Assembly: GCF_902522795.1 (NCBI RefSeq)
Contig: NZ_CABYWZ010000005.1
Coordinates: 22,123 to 86,122 of the forward strand
Reading direction: 5' to 3'
Source of the DNA: an uncultured Prochlorococcus sp.
GTDB lineage: Bacteria; Cyanobacteriota; Cyanobacteriia; PCC-6307; Cyanobiaceae
Length of the DNA stretch: 64,000 bases
In this document: piece after piece, positions 19,539 through 28,803 of the stretch
Layout: each line of letters begins with the position of its first letter
Numbering within the stretch: the first letter of the stretch is position 1
The notes under the pieces: generated by a model
Database searches by the model: none
What the model was told of the DNA's origin: nothing
What the model saw: the letters and a program-made list of their open reading frames with translations, nothing else
Position numbers and translations under genes: made by a program

Positions 19539-20267
19539 ATGAATAAAAGATTTAATTCAGAAGATAAAATAATATTGGCAATTGATGGATTAAATTTAAG
19601 TCAAGCAAAATTACTTCTGGAAAAATGTCCTAATATCAAGTGGGTGAAAGTTGGTTTAGAGCTTTTTGTTCGGGAAGGTCCAAGAGTTATTGAAATTTTA
19701 AAAGGTTTAAATAAAAAAATTTTCTTAGACTTAAAATTTCATGATATTCCCAATACCATGCGTGCAGCATGTTCCCAAGTTTCAAAATTAGGGGTTGATA
19801 TAATTTCTATTCATGCTGCAGCAGGTCTAAAAGCTCTTAAGGATTCGAAGAAAGCATCTTTAGAAGGGGCCACCTCAGTTGGTTTTAAACCTCCATTAGT
19901 TGTAGGAATAACTGTTTTAACAAGCTTTTCTCTTAAAGATTTTCAAACTGATCTTGATAGAAATAATTCAATTGAAGAAAATGTATTGAGACTTGCAAAA
20001 TTGTCTTTTGATGCCGGATTAGATGGATGTGTTTGTTCCCCTTGGGAGGTAAAAATGTTGAGATCTATTTATAAGGATAATTTTGAACTTATTACACCAG
20101 GCATCAGATTAAATATTGACAAAAAAGATGATCAAAATAGAATTATGACTCCCCATGAAGCTTTAGATAATGGGGCTTCTAAGTTAGTCATTGGTAGATC
20201 AATATCAAAAGCTATAGATCCTAATAAAGCTCTAATAGAAATATTCAAATCTATTGATTCTGATTGA
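19539..20267 (+). CDS. pyrF: orotidine 5'-phosphate decarboxylase
   Basis: A 242-residue TIM-barrel enzyme making UMP from OMP. The catalytic [10 protein letters not shown] loop is intact, and TPGIRLN with [11 protein letters not shown] forms the phosphate site. The ATG at 19539 is preferred over a TTG three bases earlier. It starts 6 bp after tyrS, so it is likely translationally linked. The last 17 bp overlap the convergent plsY. Confidence 0.96.
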   Translation: MNKRFNSEDKIILAIDGLNLSQAKLLLEKCPNIKWVKVGLELFVREGPRVIEILKGLNKKIFLDLKFHDIPNTMRAACSQVSKLGVDIISIHAAAGLKALKDSKKASLEGATSVGFKPPLVVGITVLTSFSLKDFQTDLDRNNSIEENVLRLAKLSFDAGLDGCVCSPWEVKMLRSIYKDNFELITPGIRLNIDKKDDQNRIMTPHEALDNGASKLVIGRSISKAIDPNKALIEIFKSIDSD

Positions 20268-20844
20268 TTTTGGATTCTTCTCCTTTAAGCAATCTTGTTA
20301 TGTTTGTTCTATGTTTCCAGATTACTAATAATGCCACAATTAAACTTATGAAAAAATATGAGTGCATAAATTTACTTAGGTAAAAAAACATAAAAATAGG
20401 AAGTAAAATTGCAGCTGAAATACTGGCCAAAGAAACAAATTTAGTTTTTGTTAGGACTATTAAAAAAATACCAAGAGATGCGAGTCCAACTTTCCAAGAA
20501 AGAGCTAAAAACATACCTAATCCAGTTGCAACAGCTTTCCCACCTTTACCTCCAAGCCATATTGGCCAAATATGTCCTGAGATAGCGGATATCCCTGCTA
20601 TAACTTCTATTAACCCTTGGTCAGTGTAATATTGAGCAATTTTTACTGCAATAAGCCCTTTCCCAACGTCAATGATAAATACAAAAAGTGCTGGCCATTT
20701 CCCAACATTTCTTAAGACATTTGTGGCACCTGTAGATCCAGAACCTATAGTTCTTAGATCTAAATTCTTTAGATATTTTCCAATTAAAAAGCCTGTCGGA
20801 ATTGATCCTAAAAAATAGCTTGTAAAAATTATTAAGATATTCAT
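20251..20844 (-). CDS. plsY: acyl-phosphate glycerol-3-phosphate acyltransferase
   Basis: A 197-residue multi-pass membrane enzyme transferring acyl from acyl-phosphate to glycerol-3-phosphate, the first step of phospholipid synthesis in most bacteria. The N-terminal [11 protein letters not shown] and [15 protein letters not shown] are PlsY motifs, and [20 protein letters not shown] is the third. Five or so hydrophobic spans are visible. It lies 5 bp downstream of the DUF3086 gene on the same strand and overlaps pyrF at the 3' end. Confidence 0.96.
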   Translation of the reverse strand: MNILIIFTSYFLGSIPTGFLIGKYLKNLDLRTIGSGSTGATNVLRNVGKWPALFVFIIDVGKGLIAVKIAQYYTDQGLIEVIAGISAISGHIWPIWLGGKGGKAVATGLGMFLALSWKVGLASLGIFLIVLTKTKFVSLASISAAILLPIFMFFYLSKFMHSYFFISLIVALLVIWKHRTNITRLLKGEESKINQNQ

Positions 20845-20849
20845 AAAGC

Positions 20850-21860
20850 TTAGTTTAGTTCAAGATCATCGTAAATTTCATTATCTGAACCAGCAAATGC
20901 AACCCATAATGGGAATTGAAGTATTGGAATTTCAACAGAGGTTTCTGCTGCATCAATTATAATAAATGGCAATTCTTCATTCGCTTCTAATCTATCAGCT
21001 CTCTCGATAACACCTTCAGGCCTTTCAAAAAGAACAATCCCACTATTAGGTCCAAAGTCATCCCTTGTGAGACCAAGTGAATCTTGAAGAATTCTTCTCC
21101 ATTCACCTAATCGTTCAGGCTGCGAAGCTAAAATAAGTGTCTGAAACTGATCTCCATATAATTCTCCAAGAATAGATATTAAACCCGCCGACAACAAGGC
21201 ATTTTTTTGTCGAGATCCTCTACTTTCAAGAGAACCTCTTCCGCCCATATTAAAGAACCAATCATCCATAATTTCTATATCTGATGAATCAAGACTCCGT
21301 CTTAATTTCCAAGGTTCTGCGTAAAAGTCAGGTTGTTCTGAAAAACTTGAAAAGCAACTTTTTATAATTTCTTCATCTGGCTTAAATGTTTCAGAAAGAG
21401 CCGGAACATTAACTACATTATTTGTGCTATTTTTTTGCTTTTTATCATCAAGGGGAGAAGGCTTTACGATTATTGGTTGAGAAACTAATTCAAGTTTCTC
21501 TACGTTTTGTGAAAGACTCTGCAAAGCTCCTGTCAAGTACTCTTGAAAGCCTTTAACTCTTTTAGCAATATTATCTGACTGTCCTTTGAAATTTGAATCA
21601 ATATCTTTTTCTATTTCATTTTTTTTTGTTTCTAACTCCTTTATCTCTTTAACTAAAGAGTCTTTTTTTGAAACGAGATCTCTAAAAATTTCATTAGAAA
21701 TTTCATCAAAAGATTTATTTGAGTTGTCGTTTTTAGATGTAATTTTTTTATTTTGCGTTGTATTTTTCTTGCTAGTTTGTTTAGTTTTATCATCTGAAAT
21801 TGACTTATCTATTATTAATTCCTTTTCAGGATTATTGTCGGAAATTTCTGTATTGGTCAT
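20850..21860 (-). CDS. DUF3086 family cyanobacterial protein
   Basis: A 336-residue soluble protein. Residues 1-60 are a low-complexity Lys/Asn/Ser/Asp-rich region, and about 60-125 form a coiled coil ([19 protein letters not shown]). The C-terminal 170 residues (from [19 protein letters not shown] through [15 protein letters not shown]) match the cyanobacterial DUF3086 family. Function is unknown. It sits between plsY and DUF3119 in a minus-strand lipid and membrane gene group, which hints at, but does not prove, an envelope role. Confidence 0.8.
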   Translation of the reverse strand: MTNTEISDNNPEKELIIDKSISDDKTKQTSKKNTTQNKKITSKNDNSNKSFDEISNEIFRDLVSKKDSLVKEIKELETKKNEIEKDIDSNFKGQSDNIAKRVKGFQEYLTGALQSLSQNVEKLELVSQPIIVKPSPLDDKKQKNSTNNVVNVPALSETFKPDEEIIKSCFSSFSEQPDFYAEPWKLRRSLDSSDIEIMDDWFFNMGGRGSLESRGSRQKNALLSAGLISILGELYGDQFQTLILASQPERLGEWRRILQDSLGLTRDDFGPNSGIVLFERPEGVIERADRLEANEELPFIIIDAAETSVEIPILQFPLWVAFAGSDNEIYDDLELN

Positions 21861-21894
21861 TTAAATAATTTTGATGAATAGGCAAAGTTTGATT

Positions 21895-22311
21895 CTAAGA
21901 ATTTTTAATTTCTAGGGAGTCAACTTTTTTTATGAGCTCATCTTTTAATTGCTTTGGATTAAACAAAATTGGTAATAAATGAGGACTGGACTTTTCTCTA
22001 AAATAAAAAATACCTGGGATTATAGGAAAAAAGAATTTCCATGATATCCAGTTCTTGAATGGAAAAGTTCTAATCTCTTTTCCTAATTGTAAAACGATAA
22101 AATCATCATTTGTTATTTTTATTCTCAAGGTGAATGACTGAAGTAATAAAAAAAAGCTAAAAGAAGCAAAAACTATTGTTGGCAAAGAACCAATATTCAA
22201 AAACAAAAGCATAAAACTTAAAACTATTAGAATGATTGGCAACTGAAATGAGGGAGATATTATTACTGGTTCCTCTTTTTTTGATTTAGTATTAAACATA
22301 GAATCATCCAA
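21895..22311 (-). CDS. DUF3119 family membrane protein
   Basis: A 138-residue protein with two closely spaced hydrophobic segments (LPIILIVLSFMLLFLNIG and IVFASFSFFLLLQSF) and a soluble C-terminal half with FPFKNWISWKFFFPIIPG and SSPHLLPILFNPKQL. It resembles the cyanobacterial DUF3119 family. Its start overlaps the end of the MlaE permease gene by 8 bp, so the two are probably translationally coupled and may act together in lipid transport. Function itself is unknown. Confidence 0.75.
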   Translation of the reverse strand: MDDSMFNTKSKKEEPVIISPSFQLPIILIVLSFMLLFLNIGSLPTIVFASFSFFLLLQSFTLRIKITNDDFIVLQLGKEIRTFPFKNWISWKFFFPIIPGIFYFREKSSPHLLPILFNPKQLKDELIKKVDSLEIKNS

Positions 22312-23059
22312 ATAAAATTTGTGTTAGTAATACATCCATTAAAGATACAGTAACGAGAGTCATTACAACTGCGCCTGTTGTACTTGTTCCAACTTCTTTG
22401 GGACCACCTTTAGTAGTGAGTCCATATCCACAAGCAATGATTGAAATAAGTAATCCGAACACTACAGATTTTATTAACATTGAGGTTAAGTCTGAACTAG
22501 TTAAACTCACATTACCTGACCTTACAGAAGTCCAAAAAACTATTGGAGGAACTTTATAAAAAATTGTGCTCCAAATTTGTCCACTCCACAAAGCTACAGA
22601 TAAAAACAAAAGACACTGTATTGGAGACATTATTACCATCGATAGCAACCTTGGGACTACTAAATATTGGACTGGTTCGGTCCTTAACATGGTTATTGCC
22701 TCAATTTGTTCTGTGACTTTCATAGTGCCCAGTTGAGCCGCATAGGCAGTTGCTACCTTTCCAGTCATTAAAGTAGCAGTTAGGAGAGGAGCCATTTCTC
22801 TTGCCATGCCTACGGCTAATAAACCTCCTATTTCACTTGAAACCCCCATACTTGTAAGTTGTGATGCAACTTGAATATTAAAAACTGTACCTGCGGCAAT
22901 TCCTGTAATTAATACAATTAATAAACTGCCAGGACCTGACTCCATAAGTTGGTCAAAGAGATCATTTTTGGAAATTTTACCCTTAAAGATAAAATTAATT
23001 GCTTGCCCGCCAATGACTAGGCTGCTTAGAAGTCTTTTGAAAAAATTAAGGTAATACAT
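22304..23059 (-). CDS. MlaE-family ABC transporter permease (Ycf63-like)
   Basis: A 251-residue integral membrane protein of the MlaE/TGD1 permease family (plastid homologue Ycf63). Signatures are GTVFNIQVASQLTSMG, GLLAVGMAREMAPLLTATLMTGKVA and MKVTEQIEAITMLRTEPVQYLVVPRL, followed by several TM spans. In E. coli and plants such permeases, with an ATPase and an MCE-domain protein, move phospholipids between membranes. The ATPase and MCE partners are not in this window. It overlaps the DUF3119 gene and lies 9 bp after the MFS gene. Confidence 0.92.
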   Translation of the reverse strand: MYYLNFFKRLLSSLVIGGQAINFIFKGKISKNDLFDQLMESGPGSLLIVLITGIAAGTVFNIQVASQLTSMGVSSEIGGLLAVGMAREMAPLLTATLMTGKVATAYAAQLGTMKVTEQIEAITMLRTEPVQYLVVPRLLSMVIMSPIQCLLFLSVALWSGQIWSTIFYKVPPIVFWTSVRSGNVSLTSSDLTSMLIKSVVFGLLISIIACGYGLTTKGGPKEVGTSTTGAVVMTLVTVSLMDVLLTQILFG

Positions 23060-23068
23060 ATCTTTATA

Positions 23069-24466
23069 TTAGTTTGTAATTAATTTTCGATCCCATTTTC
23101 TCATGATTAAAAGACCAATTATTACCAATATTGAGGGTATAAAACCAATACATAATCTAATAGTTAATTGTGCTGAGTAGCATTGTTCAATAATATTTAG
23201 ACCATCTTTATCAACAAAGCATGATTGATAACCTGATAAATACAATAAAAATCCTAATAATTGAACACTAAACGCGATACCAATCTTCTGAATAAGTACC
23301 ATCCAAGCAGTATATAATCCTGCTGGTTTCTCTGGATCTTCATCTATTGCATCAGGGAGTAGTGACCAAGGGATAAGAAAAGCGGTTGAAGCTCCAATGC
23401 CAATAAGACAGATAATGAAAATTAAAAGAATGAACAGAAATATGTTACTGGCATTTAGGAATAAACTATCTCCAACTCCTGAAATTTTTGATAATGAAGG
23501 TAAAAACAAAGCTGATGTACACGAAATAATCCACATAATCGCTCCATAGTTTAAAGCTGAAATCCTGTTCAATTTATTTGATACTCTGGTCCATATTTGT
23601 AAACCAACTAAAGCGCTAATTTGGAAAGGTATCGGGATCCACTTCGCAATATATGTTGGTACATTCAGTACATCCTCGACATAGATTAACGCTACTGTTT
23701 GCATTAATTGTAAGGCGCACCAAAGAAGAATATAAAGCGTAATAACTTTTAGAAATTTTTGATTTCTGAAGATCCTTTTGAATTGAAGTGTTATGGCTTC
23801 AACTTTTCCTGAAGGCCTTCTTGCTTTTTTTGCAAATGGGGCTAATCCCCAACAAGAAATTAATGTTGCAGCAACTGCAATACATCCGCTTATTTTACCC
23901 ATTAAAAAATATTCATTATTTGCAGATCCTTCGGACCCTAATACAACTCCAGCAATTATTAACCCAGTTAGTCCTGCAATTATTGAGCCAGTAAATCTAG
24001 ATGCGTTTAGTCTTGTTCTTATTGCTGTTTTTTCAGAAATTTCAGTAGATAGAGCTGCAAAAGGAAGATTAATACTTGTATAAGCAGTCATTACGATTAT
24101 AGAAATTATGGCATAGTAAAAAGTCTTGGTTAGCACTGAACCAGTGGGTGTCCACCATATCGCAGTTAAAGAGAAACCAAGAGGAACAGATGCTGCTACC
24201 ATCCAAGGGATTCTAGGCCCCCATCTTGATTTGGTACGATCACTTAACCAGCCAATTAACGGATCATTTACAGCATCCCATATCTTTATTAACATTAATA
24301 ATGATCCTGCAATTATTACTGGTAAACCAGCAGAAATAAAGAACTTGAAAAGAAAAAAACCAAATTGAGTGGCGACTAAACCTGTACCTGCATCTCCTAG
24401 CCCATAAGAGAACATTAATCTTGTTGTTGATCTAGAAATATTTTTTTTCGAGTGTGAATTTTCCAA
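23069..24466 (-). CDS. GPH-family (MelB-like) MFS symporter
   Basis: A 465-residue transporter with about 12 hydrophobic segments. KIWDAVNDPLIGWLSDRTKSRWGPR is the hallmark of the glycoside-pentoside-hexuronide:cation symporter family (positions near residue 66). IPWSLLPDAIDEDP in the second half is also typical. Substrate is unknown; sugar, glucoside or another organic solute are candidates. It lies 9 bp upstream of the MlaE permease on the same strand and 61 bp from tRNA-Gly, which is divergent. Confidence 0.85.
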   Translation of the reverse strand: MENSHSKKNISRSTTRLMFSYGLGDAGTGLVATQFGFFLFKFFISAGLPVIIAGSLLMLIKIWDAVNDPLIGWLSDRTKSRWGPRIPWMVAASVPLGFSLTAIWWTPTGSVLTKTFYYAIISIIVMTAYTSINLPFAALSTEISEKTAIRTRLNASRFTGSIIAGLTGLIIAGVVLGSEGSANNEYFLMGKISGCIAVAATLISCWGLAPFAKKARRPSGKVEAITLQFKRIFRNQKFLKVITLYILLWCALQLMQTVALIYVEDVLNVPTYIAKWIPIPFQISALVGLQIWTRVSNKLNRISALNYGAIMWIISCTSALFLPSLSKISGVGDSLFLNASNIFLFILLIFIICLIGIGASTAFLIPWSLLPDAIDEDPEKPAGLYTAWMVLIQKIGIAFSVQLLGFLLYLSGYQSCFVDKDGLNIIEQCYSAQLTIRLCIGFIPSILVIIGLLIMRKWDRKLITN

Positions 24467-24527
24467 TCTTTTTACTTTGTTGATTGTTTGATAATGTATT
24501 ATTGCAATGGTAATTCTATTACTTAAT

Positions 24528-24598
24528 GCGGGCGTGGTTTAGTGGTAAAACCTCAGCCTTCCAAGCTGAAGATGCGGGTTCGATTCCCGCCGCCCGCT
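24528..24598 (+). tRNA. tRNA-Gly (anticodon UCC)
   Basis: A 71-nt cloverleaf. The acceptor GCGGGCG pairs with CGCCCGC, the D-arm GTTT/AAAC has an AGTGGTA loop, and the anticodon stem TCAGC/GCTGA encloses CTTCCAA, giving anticodon TCC. The T-arm GCGGG/CCCGC has a TTCGATT loop, with discriminator U. CCA is not encoded. The 3' end is 1 nt from the glgX stop codon on the opposite strand. Confidence 0.97.
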
Positions 24599-24599
24599 T

Positions 24600-26633
24600 T
24601 TAGAATAAATTATTTTTTGCCCCAAATACTTCTTCTGAAATGATTAATAAAGAGCTCCTACTCTTTATTGAAACAGATTTTTCATTTATAGTTAAGGGTT
24701 TAAAAATCTCAGACATGCTAGTGTCAATAAATTTTAACCAATTATATTTACATTTCGGCAAGGGGAAATCGATACTTTTTGAATATGCATTTAAACCTAT
24801 CCAGACCAGCGGATTAGTATTGCCTTTGTTAATGCTAAAGGCTACTGTGTGAGACCAACTACTCCAATCGGGGCTATCTAACTTTGTTCCATGCCAATGA
24901 TATGTTGGGATATGTTCATTGGTTTGATTATTAGGGAAGAATGATGGATTGAAAATGTTTATTAGTTTTTTTCGGATTTTTATGACGTATTTAAAATATT
25001 CTAATAATTCCAAATCTTGTTGACCATGTTCCCAATTCATCCAGCCCAATAAATTATTTTGGCACCAAGAATTATTGTTCCCGCCTTGTGATCTTCCTAT
25101 CTCATCACCCATAAGTATCATTGGAACACCCTTAGAGATAAGTAAACTAAGAATAAGATTTTTTTGTTGTCTTTTTCTTAAATCATTGATTAAGAAGTTC
25201 GTAGTTGGTCCCTCAATACCATGATTCCAAGAATTGTTATGGTTATCTCCATCTCTATTTTGTTCTCTATTAGCAAAATTATGTTTTCTATTGAAAGTTA
25301 CTAAGTCTTTTAGAGTAAATCCATCATGTGAAGTAATAAAATTTATCGACTTTGGGCAAATATTATCTTCTTTATAAATAGATGGAGTACCTTTTATTTT
25401 ATCGCTCATATTCCAAGCTGTATCTTTATCCCCCTTCCAAAATCTCCTCAAGTCATCTCTAAAATGACCATTCCAAGTGAAAGTATTCTTAGATGGGAAA
25501 TCACCTAATTTATATAAACCGCCACAATCCCATGGCTCACTTATGAACTTGATATCGATAAGTTCTGGTTCACATTCTATATCTTCAAAAATTGGAGGAT
25601 TATCAAGCGGTGAAAGATTTTCTCCTCTTGATAGGGCAATTCCTAAATCAAATCTAAAACCATCAACTCCTAATTCACTCGCCCAACATTTTAATGATTC
25701 AATTATTAGTTTTCTAACTAATCCTCTGTTTGCCGCAATAGTATTACCGCATCCGGAGACGTCCTGATAATTTTTATCTTTTCCAATAAAGTAATAAAGA
25801 TTTTCATCTATACCTTTCCAAGATATTGCTGGCCCTTTTGAATCACCTTCGGAAGTGTGATTGTATACAACATCTAAGATGACTTCAATTTCTGCTTTAT
25901 GACATTCCTCTACAAATCTTCTAAATTCCTCTCTATTCTTTTCGGCGGATTCATTCGAAAGATATTCAAAATGCGGAGTAAACCAATTAATTGGACTATA
26001 ACCCCAAAAATTTTTTAGACCATTTGGGGCATCAGTAGGATCAAAACAAAAAATTGGAAGTAATTCAATTGTTGTAATACCCAGTTCTTTGAGATACGGA
26101 ATTTTTTTTAAAAATTTCTTAAAACAACTTTCATCTTTATCAGTTGATTCAGTGAAAGCTTTGATATGGAGTTCATAAATAATTGTTTCTTCCCAAGAAT
26201 GTTTCGGTCTTGGATAATCCTTAAAATTAAATAATTGTCTATCGCAAACAACGCTTTTAAGACAAGAATTAGTGTTTTCTTGCGTTTTTAATGCATTTTC
26301 TCTTTTATAACTTCCCCACCCAGTTATACCCCTTGAACATGGATCGAGTAATACTTTTTTTTCATAGTTATTGTTGACCTCATTATTTTTTTGTTTTACT
26401 CTAAAAGCATAAATACAACCTTCATTTAGATTTTTTACCTCCGCATGCCAGTAAGGACCTGTATTATGATTTTGATCTAGTTTCAATATACTTTTTGGGG
26501 AAATAGAACCCTCTTTCTCAAACAATAAGATTTCTACATATTCTGCATTTGTGGCTACTAGGGAAAAATTAACCCCTTGTGAAGTTAGAGAACTTCCTAA
26601 GGGAAATGGTTTACCTTTATTGATATGAGTCAC
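24600..26633 (-). CDS. glgX: glycogen debranching enzyme / isoamylase (GH13)
   Basis: A 677-residue GH13 debranching enzyme that hydrolyses alpha-1,6 branches in glycogen. An N-terminal CBM48-like domain (GKPFPLGSSLTSQGVNFSLVA) precedes the barrel. GVDGFRFDLG holds the nucleophile Asp, SEPWDCGG the acid/base Glu and FITSHDGFTLKDL the conserved His-Asp. DVVYNHTSEG is region I. Length fits GlgX (657 in E. coli). The gene ends 1 nt beyond tRNA-Gly, convergent with it. A 626-bp gene-free stretch lies upstream. Confidence 0.93.
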   Translation of the reverse strand: MTHINKGKPFPLGSSLTSQGVNFSLVATNAEYVEILLFEKEGSISPKSILKLDQNHNTGPYWHAEVKNLNEGCIYAFRVKQKNNEVNNNYEKKVLLDPCSRGITGWGSYKRENALKTQENTNSCLKSVVCDRQLFNFKDYPRPKHSWEETIIYELHIKAFTESTDKDESCFKKFLKKIPYLKELGITTIELLPIFCFDPTDAPNGLKNFWGYSPINWFTPHFEYLSNESAEKNREEFRRFVEECHKAEIEVILDVVYNHTSEGDSKGPAISWKGIDENLYYFIGKDKNYQDVSGCGNTIAANRGLVRKLIIESLKCWASELGVDGFRFDLGIALSRGENLSPLDNPPIFEDIECEPELIDIKFISEPWDCGGLYKLGDFPSKNTFTWNGHFRDDLRRFWKGDKDTAWNMSDKIKGTPSIYKEDNICPKSINFITSHDGFTLKDLVTFNRKHNFANREQNRDGDNHNNSWNHGIEGPTTNFLINDLRKRQQKNLILSLLISKGVPMILMGDEIGRSQGGNNNSWCQNNLLGWMNWEHGQQDLELLEYFKYVIKIRKKLINIFNPSFFPNNQTNEHIPTYHWHGTKLDSPDWSSWSHTVAFSINKGNTNPLVWIGLNAYSKSIDFPLPKCKYNWLKFIDTSMSEIFKPLTINEKSVSIKSRSSLLIISEEVFGAKNNLF

Positions 26634-27259
26634 TTTATCTTAATCATTGATTAATTTAATACTGAGATAATTTATTTAAATTACTGATATTTGAATAATA
26701 GATGCAAAATTAAAAAAAAAACTCAAATTTAATGCTTCACTAATCAACTTTGTTTGATCTTGGAGAGTATTAATTTTCTAATTAATTACAATTTCTTGAT
26801 CCACCTGTTCAGTGCATTAAACCATTTATAGAGAAAGTTTAATAATGAGAAAATCAGATTTTTCTTGATTTCAAAATACAAATTGTGTTTTTTCATGTGA
26901 TGAGAAGGAAATATATCTGAAAATTAATAAAACATAATAAATAGCTCAAATTCTTAAATTCACCCCCCCTTTAACATTTTTCCCTTTTGCTAAATGTAGT
27001 TAGATTCTTAATCTTAAATCCAGTGTTACCAATGCTTTTTGCTGTTCTCTAAATGAAGGGGCTGTTTTTTATAAATGAAAAAGTACGGCCATAAAAAATA
27101 AATTATGTTGCTAAAAATGTCCCTAAAATTTGTATAAAGCTTTGCGCCGCCGGCATTTTCGGTTGCCGTATTTGTATTTGCTCCATATGATGTGAAAGTT
27201 CAAGGTTTAAAACTGATTTAAATCTTTTTTTTTAACCCTTAGCTTTAATTTAAATTTCA
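26634..27259. other. 626-bp gene-free region between glgX and HU
   Basis: The region is very AT-rich with no ORF longer than a few dozen codons on either strand. It contains a run of seven C at about 26963-26969, and at 27143-27168 a GC-rich patch within AT-rich surroundings. In that patch CGGCA (27151-27155) can pair with TGCCG (27164-27168) around an 8-nt loop. A TATAAA at about 27133 upstream of this patch could be the -10 of the HU promoter, giving a leader of about 115 nt. A small RNA or structured leader is possible; nothing matches an RNA family I know. Confidence 0.4.
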
Positions 27260-27535
27260 ATGAACAAAGCTGATTTAGTAAATCTTGTTGCAGCTCGTAC
27301 AGAGCTCACAAAAACTGATGTTTCTTTAGTTGTTGATGCAGCTATTGAAACTATTGTTGATTCAGTAGTGGAAGGCAAAAAAGTCTCTTTACTAGGATTT
27401 GGTTCTTTTGAACCAAGAGATCGTTCTGCAAGACAGGGATTAAACCCTAAGACAGGCGAAAAAATAGCAATACCCGCTAAAAGAGTTCCAACATTCTCTG
27501 CAGGTAAACTTTTTAAGGATAGAGTTCAAGGGTAA
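27260..27535 (+). CDS. hup: HU family DNA-binding protein
   Basis: A 91-residue histone-like protein. MNKADLVNLVAARTELTK opens the helical dimerisation part, and VSLLGFGSFEPRDRSARQGLNPKTGE is the beta-arm with the family signature. IPAKRVPTFSAGKLFKDRV closes it. It binds and bends DNA non-specifically as a dimer and organises the nucleoid. It is monocistronic in appearance: a long leader region upstream and an intrinsic terminator directly downstream. Confidence 0.97.
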   Translation: MNKADLVNLVAARTELTKTDVSLVVDAAIETIVDSVVEGKKVSLLGFGSFEPRDRSARQGLNPKTGEKIAIPAKRVPTFSAGKLFKDRVQG

Positions 27536-27567
27536 TCTTTTAAATCTATTTCTTCATTTAATAACAA

Positions 27568-27593
27568 GGTGCTCTTTTAGGGCATCTTTTTTT
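27568..27593 (+). terminator. intrinsic terminator after HU gene
   Basis: GGTGCTC (27568-27574) can pair with GGGCATC (27580-27586) over a five-base loop TTTTA, with two G-U pairs, and seven T follow. It lies 33 bp after the HU stop codon. It is the clearest rho-independent terminator seen in the window. Confidence 0.8.
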
Positions 27594-27669
27594 ATCGCAA
27601 TAAAATGCAATTACCTCAATGATCAACACTTTTAACAAGGCATCCAAAATTTTAAAATCTTAAGAAGTA

Positions 27670-27981
27670 ATGAAATGTTTAACTATTTTATTCCTGAAAT
27701 TTTTGTTGTTATCTAATTTTGTTATAGCTGAAACAATACCAACAAAGTCTAAGATTTTAAAACAATCTAATGATTGTTTTAAAGACTCTCGAACCCAATT
27801 ATGTAAAGAATTAGTTTCTGAAATTGAAAAACTTCAATTAGTAGTATTTGACCAAAATAGATTCAAATGTCAATCAAGTTTATTGGGGCTGCAAACGGAA
27901 ATTATTGAAGCTTATTTTTTTAATAATTTCTCAAATGAGAAAATTTCATTAATGATCCCATATGTGATTAAAAATTGTTAA
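27670..27981 (+). CDS. small secreted protein, function unknown
   Basis: A 103-residue protein not recognised. The first 20 residues (MKCLTILFLKFLLLSNFVIA) form a clear signal peptide ending before ETIPTK. The mature part of about 83 residues has four Cys (two near residues 37 and 45, one near 67, one at the very C-terminus) that could form disulfides. It follows the HU terminator and precedes two more tiny ORFs on the same strand. Coding potential rests on the good signal peptide and ATG. Confidence 0.6.
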   Translation: MKCLTILFLKFLLLSNFVIAETIPTKSKILKQSNDCFKDSRTQLCKELVSEIEKLQLVVFDQNRFKCQSSLLGLQTEIIEAYFFNNFSNEKISLMIPYVIKNC

Positions 27982-28035
27982 TTATTAAAATAATTTATTT
28001 TTTTGGAATATTATAAATTTGTTATTTAATTTGTA

Positions 28036-28278
28036 ATGGTAAAAGGTTTTTCTGATAAGGAAGTTAAGAATAATATTCAAAATTCTAAAATAAAAGAAAA
28101 AAAAGGTTTAGCTGGTTTTCTTAAAGGCAAAAAATTTACTTACACTTTGCCAGGTAAAAAACAAATAAATATTTTTGGATCATTAGTAATAGGCTTAAAT
28201 ATGATTTTAGTATTGTTAGTCATCCTGTATTTGAAGAATCAAGCATTCCATGATTTTGTATTTAATGTTGGTCGCTAG
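28036..28278 (+). CDS. small single-pass membrane protein, function unknown
   Basis: An 80-residue protein not recognised. The N-terminal 50 residues are basic and hydrophilic (KEVKNNIQNSKIKEKKGLAGFLKGKKFTY would face the cytoplasm). One hydrophobic span follows at about 51-67 (SLVIGLNMILVLLVILYL), then a short C-terminal end. The ATG is 54 bp after the preceding small gene. It may belong to the set of tiny membrane proteins around the hli gene. Confidence 0.6.
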   Translation: MVKGFSDKEVKNNIQNSKIKEKKGLAGFLKGKKFTYTLPGKKQINIFGSLVIGLNMILVLLVILYLKNQAFHDFVFNVGR

Positions 28279-28336
28279 CTATGTTTTTAGATCGAAAAAA
28301 TTTATTAGATGATATATTTAAATTTTAGAATATCTT

Positions 28337-28594
28337 ATGAAGGTAGTTAATTTAGTTTCTCAAGTATTTTTTTTTGTAATAACTGTTCTATTTTTGATAT
28401 ATTTTTTAACAGGTTATGACTCCGCTTTCGAGGCAGACCAAAATTGTCATTCATATCTTTCAAGTTACGAAAACCCATCTGGAAATTATGGTTGTGATCA
28501 TGATACTGAGACACATCAGTGGATACTTTACAAGTCCAATGAAAGTAAAGAACCAGCAGAAATTATTAAGAAATTTAGGTACAAGTTTTTATAA
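28337..28594 (+). CDS. small membrane-anchored protein, function unknown
   Basis: An 85-residue protein not recognised. Residues 1-26 are hydrophobic (signal anchor or uncleaved signal), followed by a 58-residue exterior domain with two Cys (ADQNCHS and YGCDHDTETHQW), a possible disulfide. Its last 6 bp overlap the convergent 70-residue membrane protein gene. Confidence 0.55.
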   Translation: MKVVNLVSQVFFFVITVLFLIYFLTGYDSAFEADQNCHSYLSSYENPSGNYGCDHDTETHQWILYKSNESKEPAEIIKKFRYKFL

Positions 28595-28801
28595 ATCAAT
28601 TTTCTTATAAAAAAACTTTGCAGATACAATAGATATAACAGCTGTAACTGTGAAAGTAAGGTATTGATAAATGCTTCCTTCTAAGTAGATTTTATTTTTA
28701 TATAGAGGAAAATCGACTAAAGATCCTAAAGTGCCCCAAATAATTACCCATACAGATACGTATAAGAATACTTTTATTGGATTAGATTTTTTTGCTTCCA
28801 T
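28589..28801 (-). CDS. small two-span membrane protein, function unknown
   Basis: A 70-residue protein not recognised. It has two hydrophobic spans, VFLYVSVWVIIWGTLGSLV and YLTFTVTAVISIVSAKFF, joined by a short basic loop. It starts 2 bp after the stop of the high-light-inducible protein gene on the same strand, so it is almost certainly co-expressed with it. A function associated with the photosynthetic membrane is inferred only from this neighbour. Confidence 0.6.
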   Translation of the reverse strand: MEAKKSNPIKVFLYVSVWVIIWGTLGSLVDFPLYKNKIYLEGSIYQYLTFTVTAVISIVSAKFFYKKIDL

Positions 28802-28803
28802 TT

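Noticed and set aside
24126..24368. 80-codon ORF opposite the MFS gene
   Set aside because: It is an antisense shadow of the strongly conserved GPH symporter frame.
26840..26870. Very short ATG ORFs in the glgX-HU gap
   Set aside because: All shorter than 15 codons with ordinary AT-rich composition; no support as leader peptides.
26961..26970. C7 run as a phase-variable promoter element
   Set aside because: It lies about 290 bp from HU and has no -10/-35 elements around it, so no evidence of a regulatory role.
27134..27210. Frame reading SFAPPAFSVAVFVFAPYDV upstream of HU
   Set aside because: Protein-like in look but only about 23 codons between stops, with no start codon or Shine-Dalgarno sequence.
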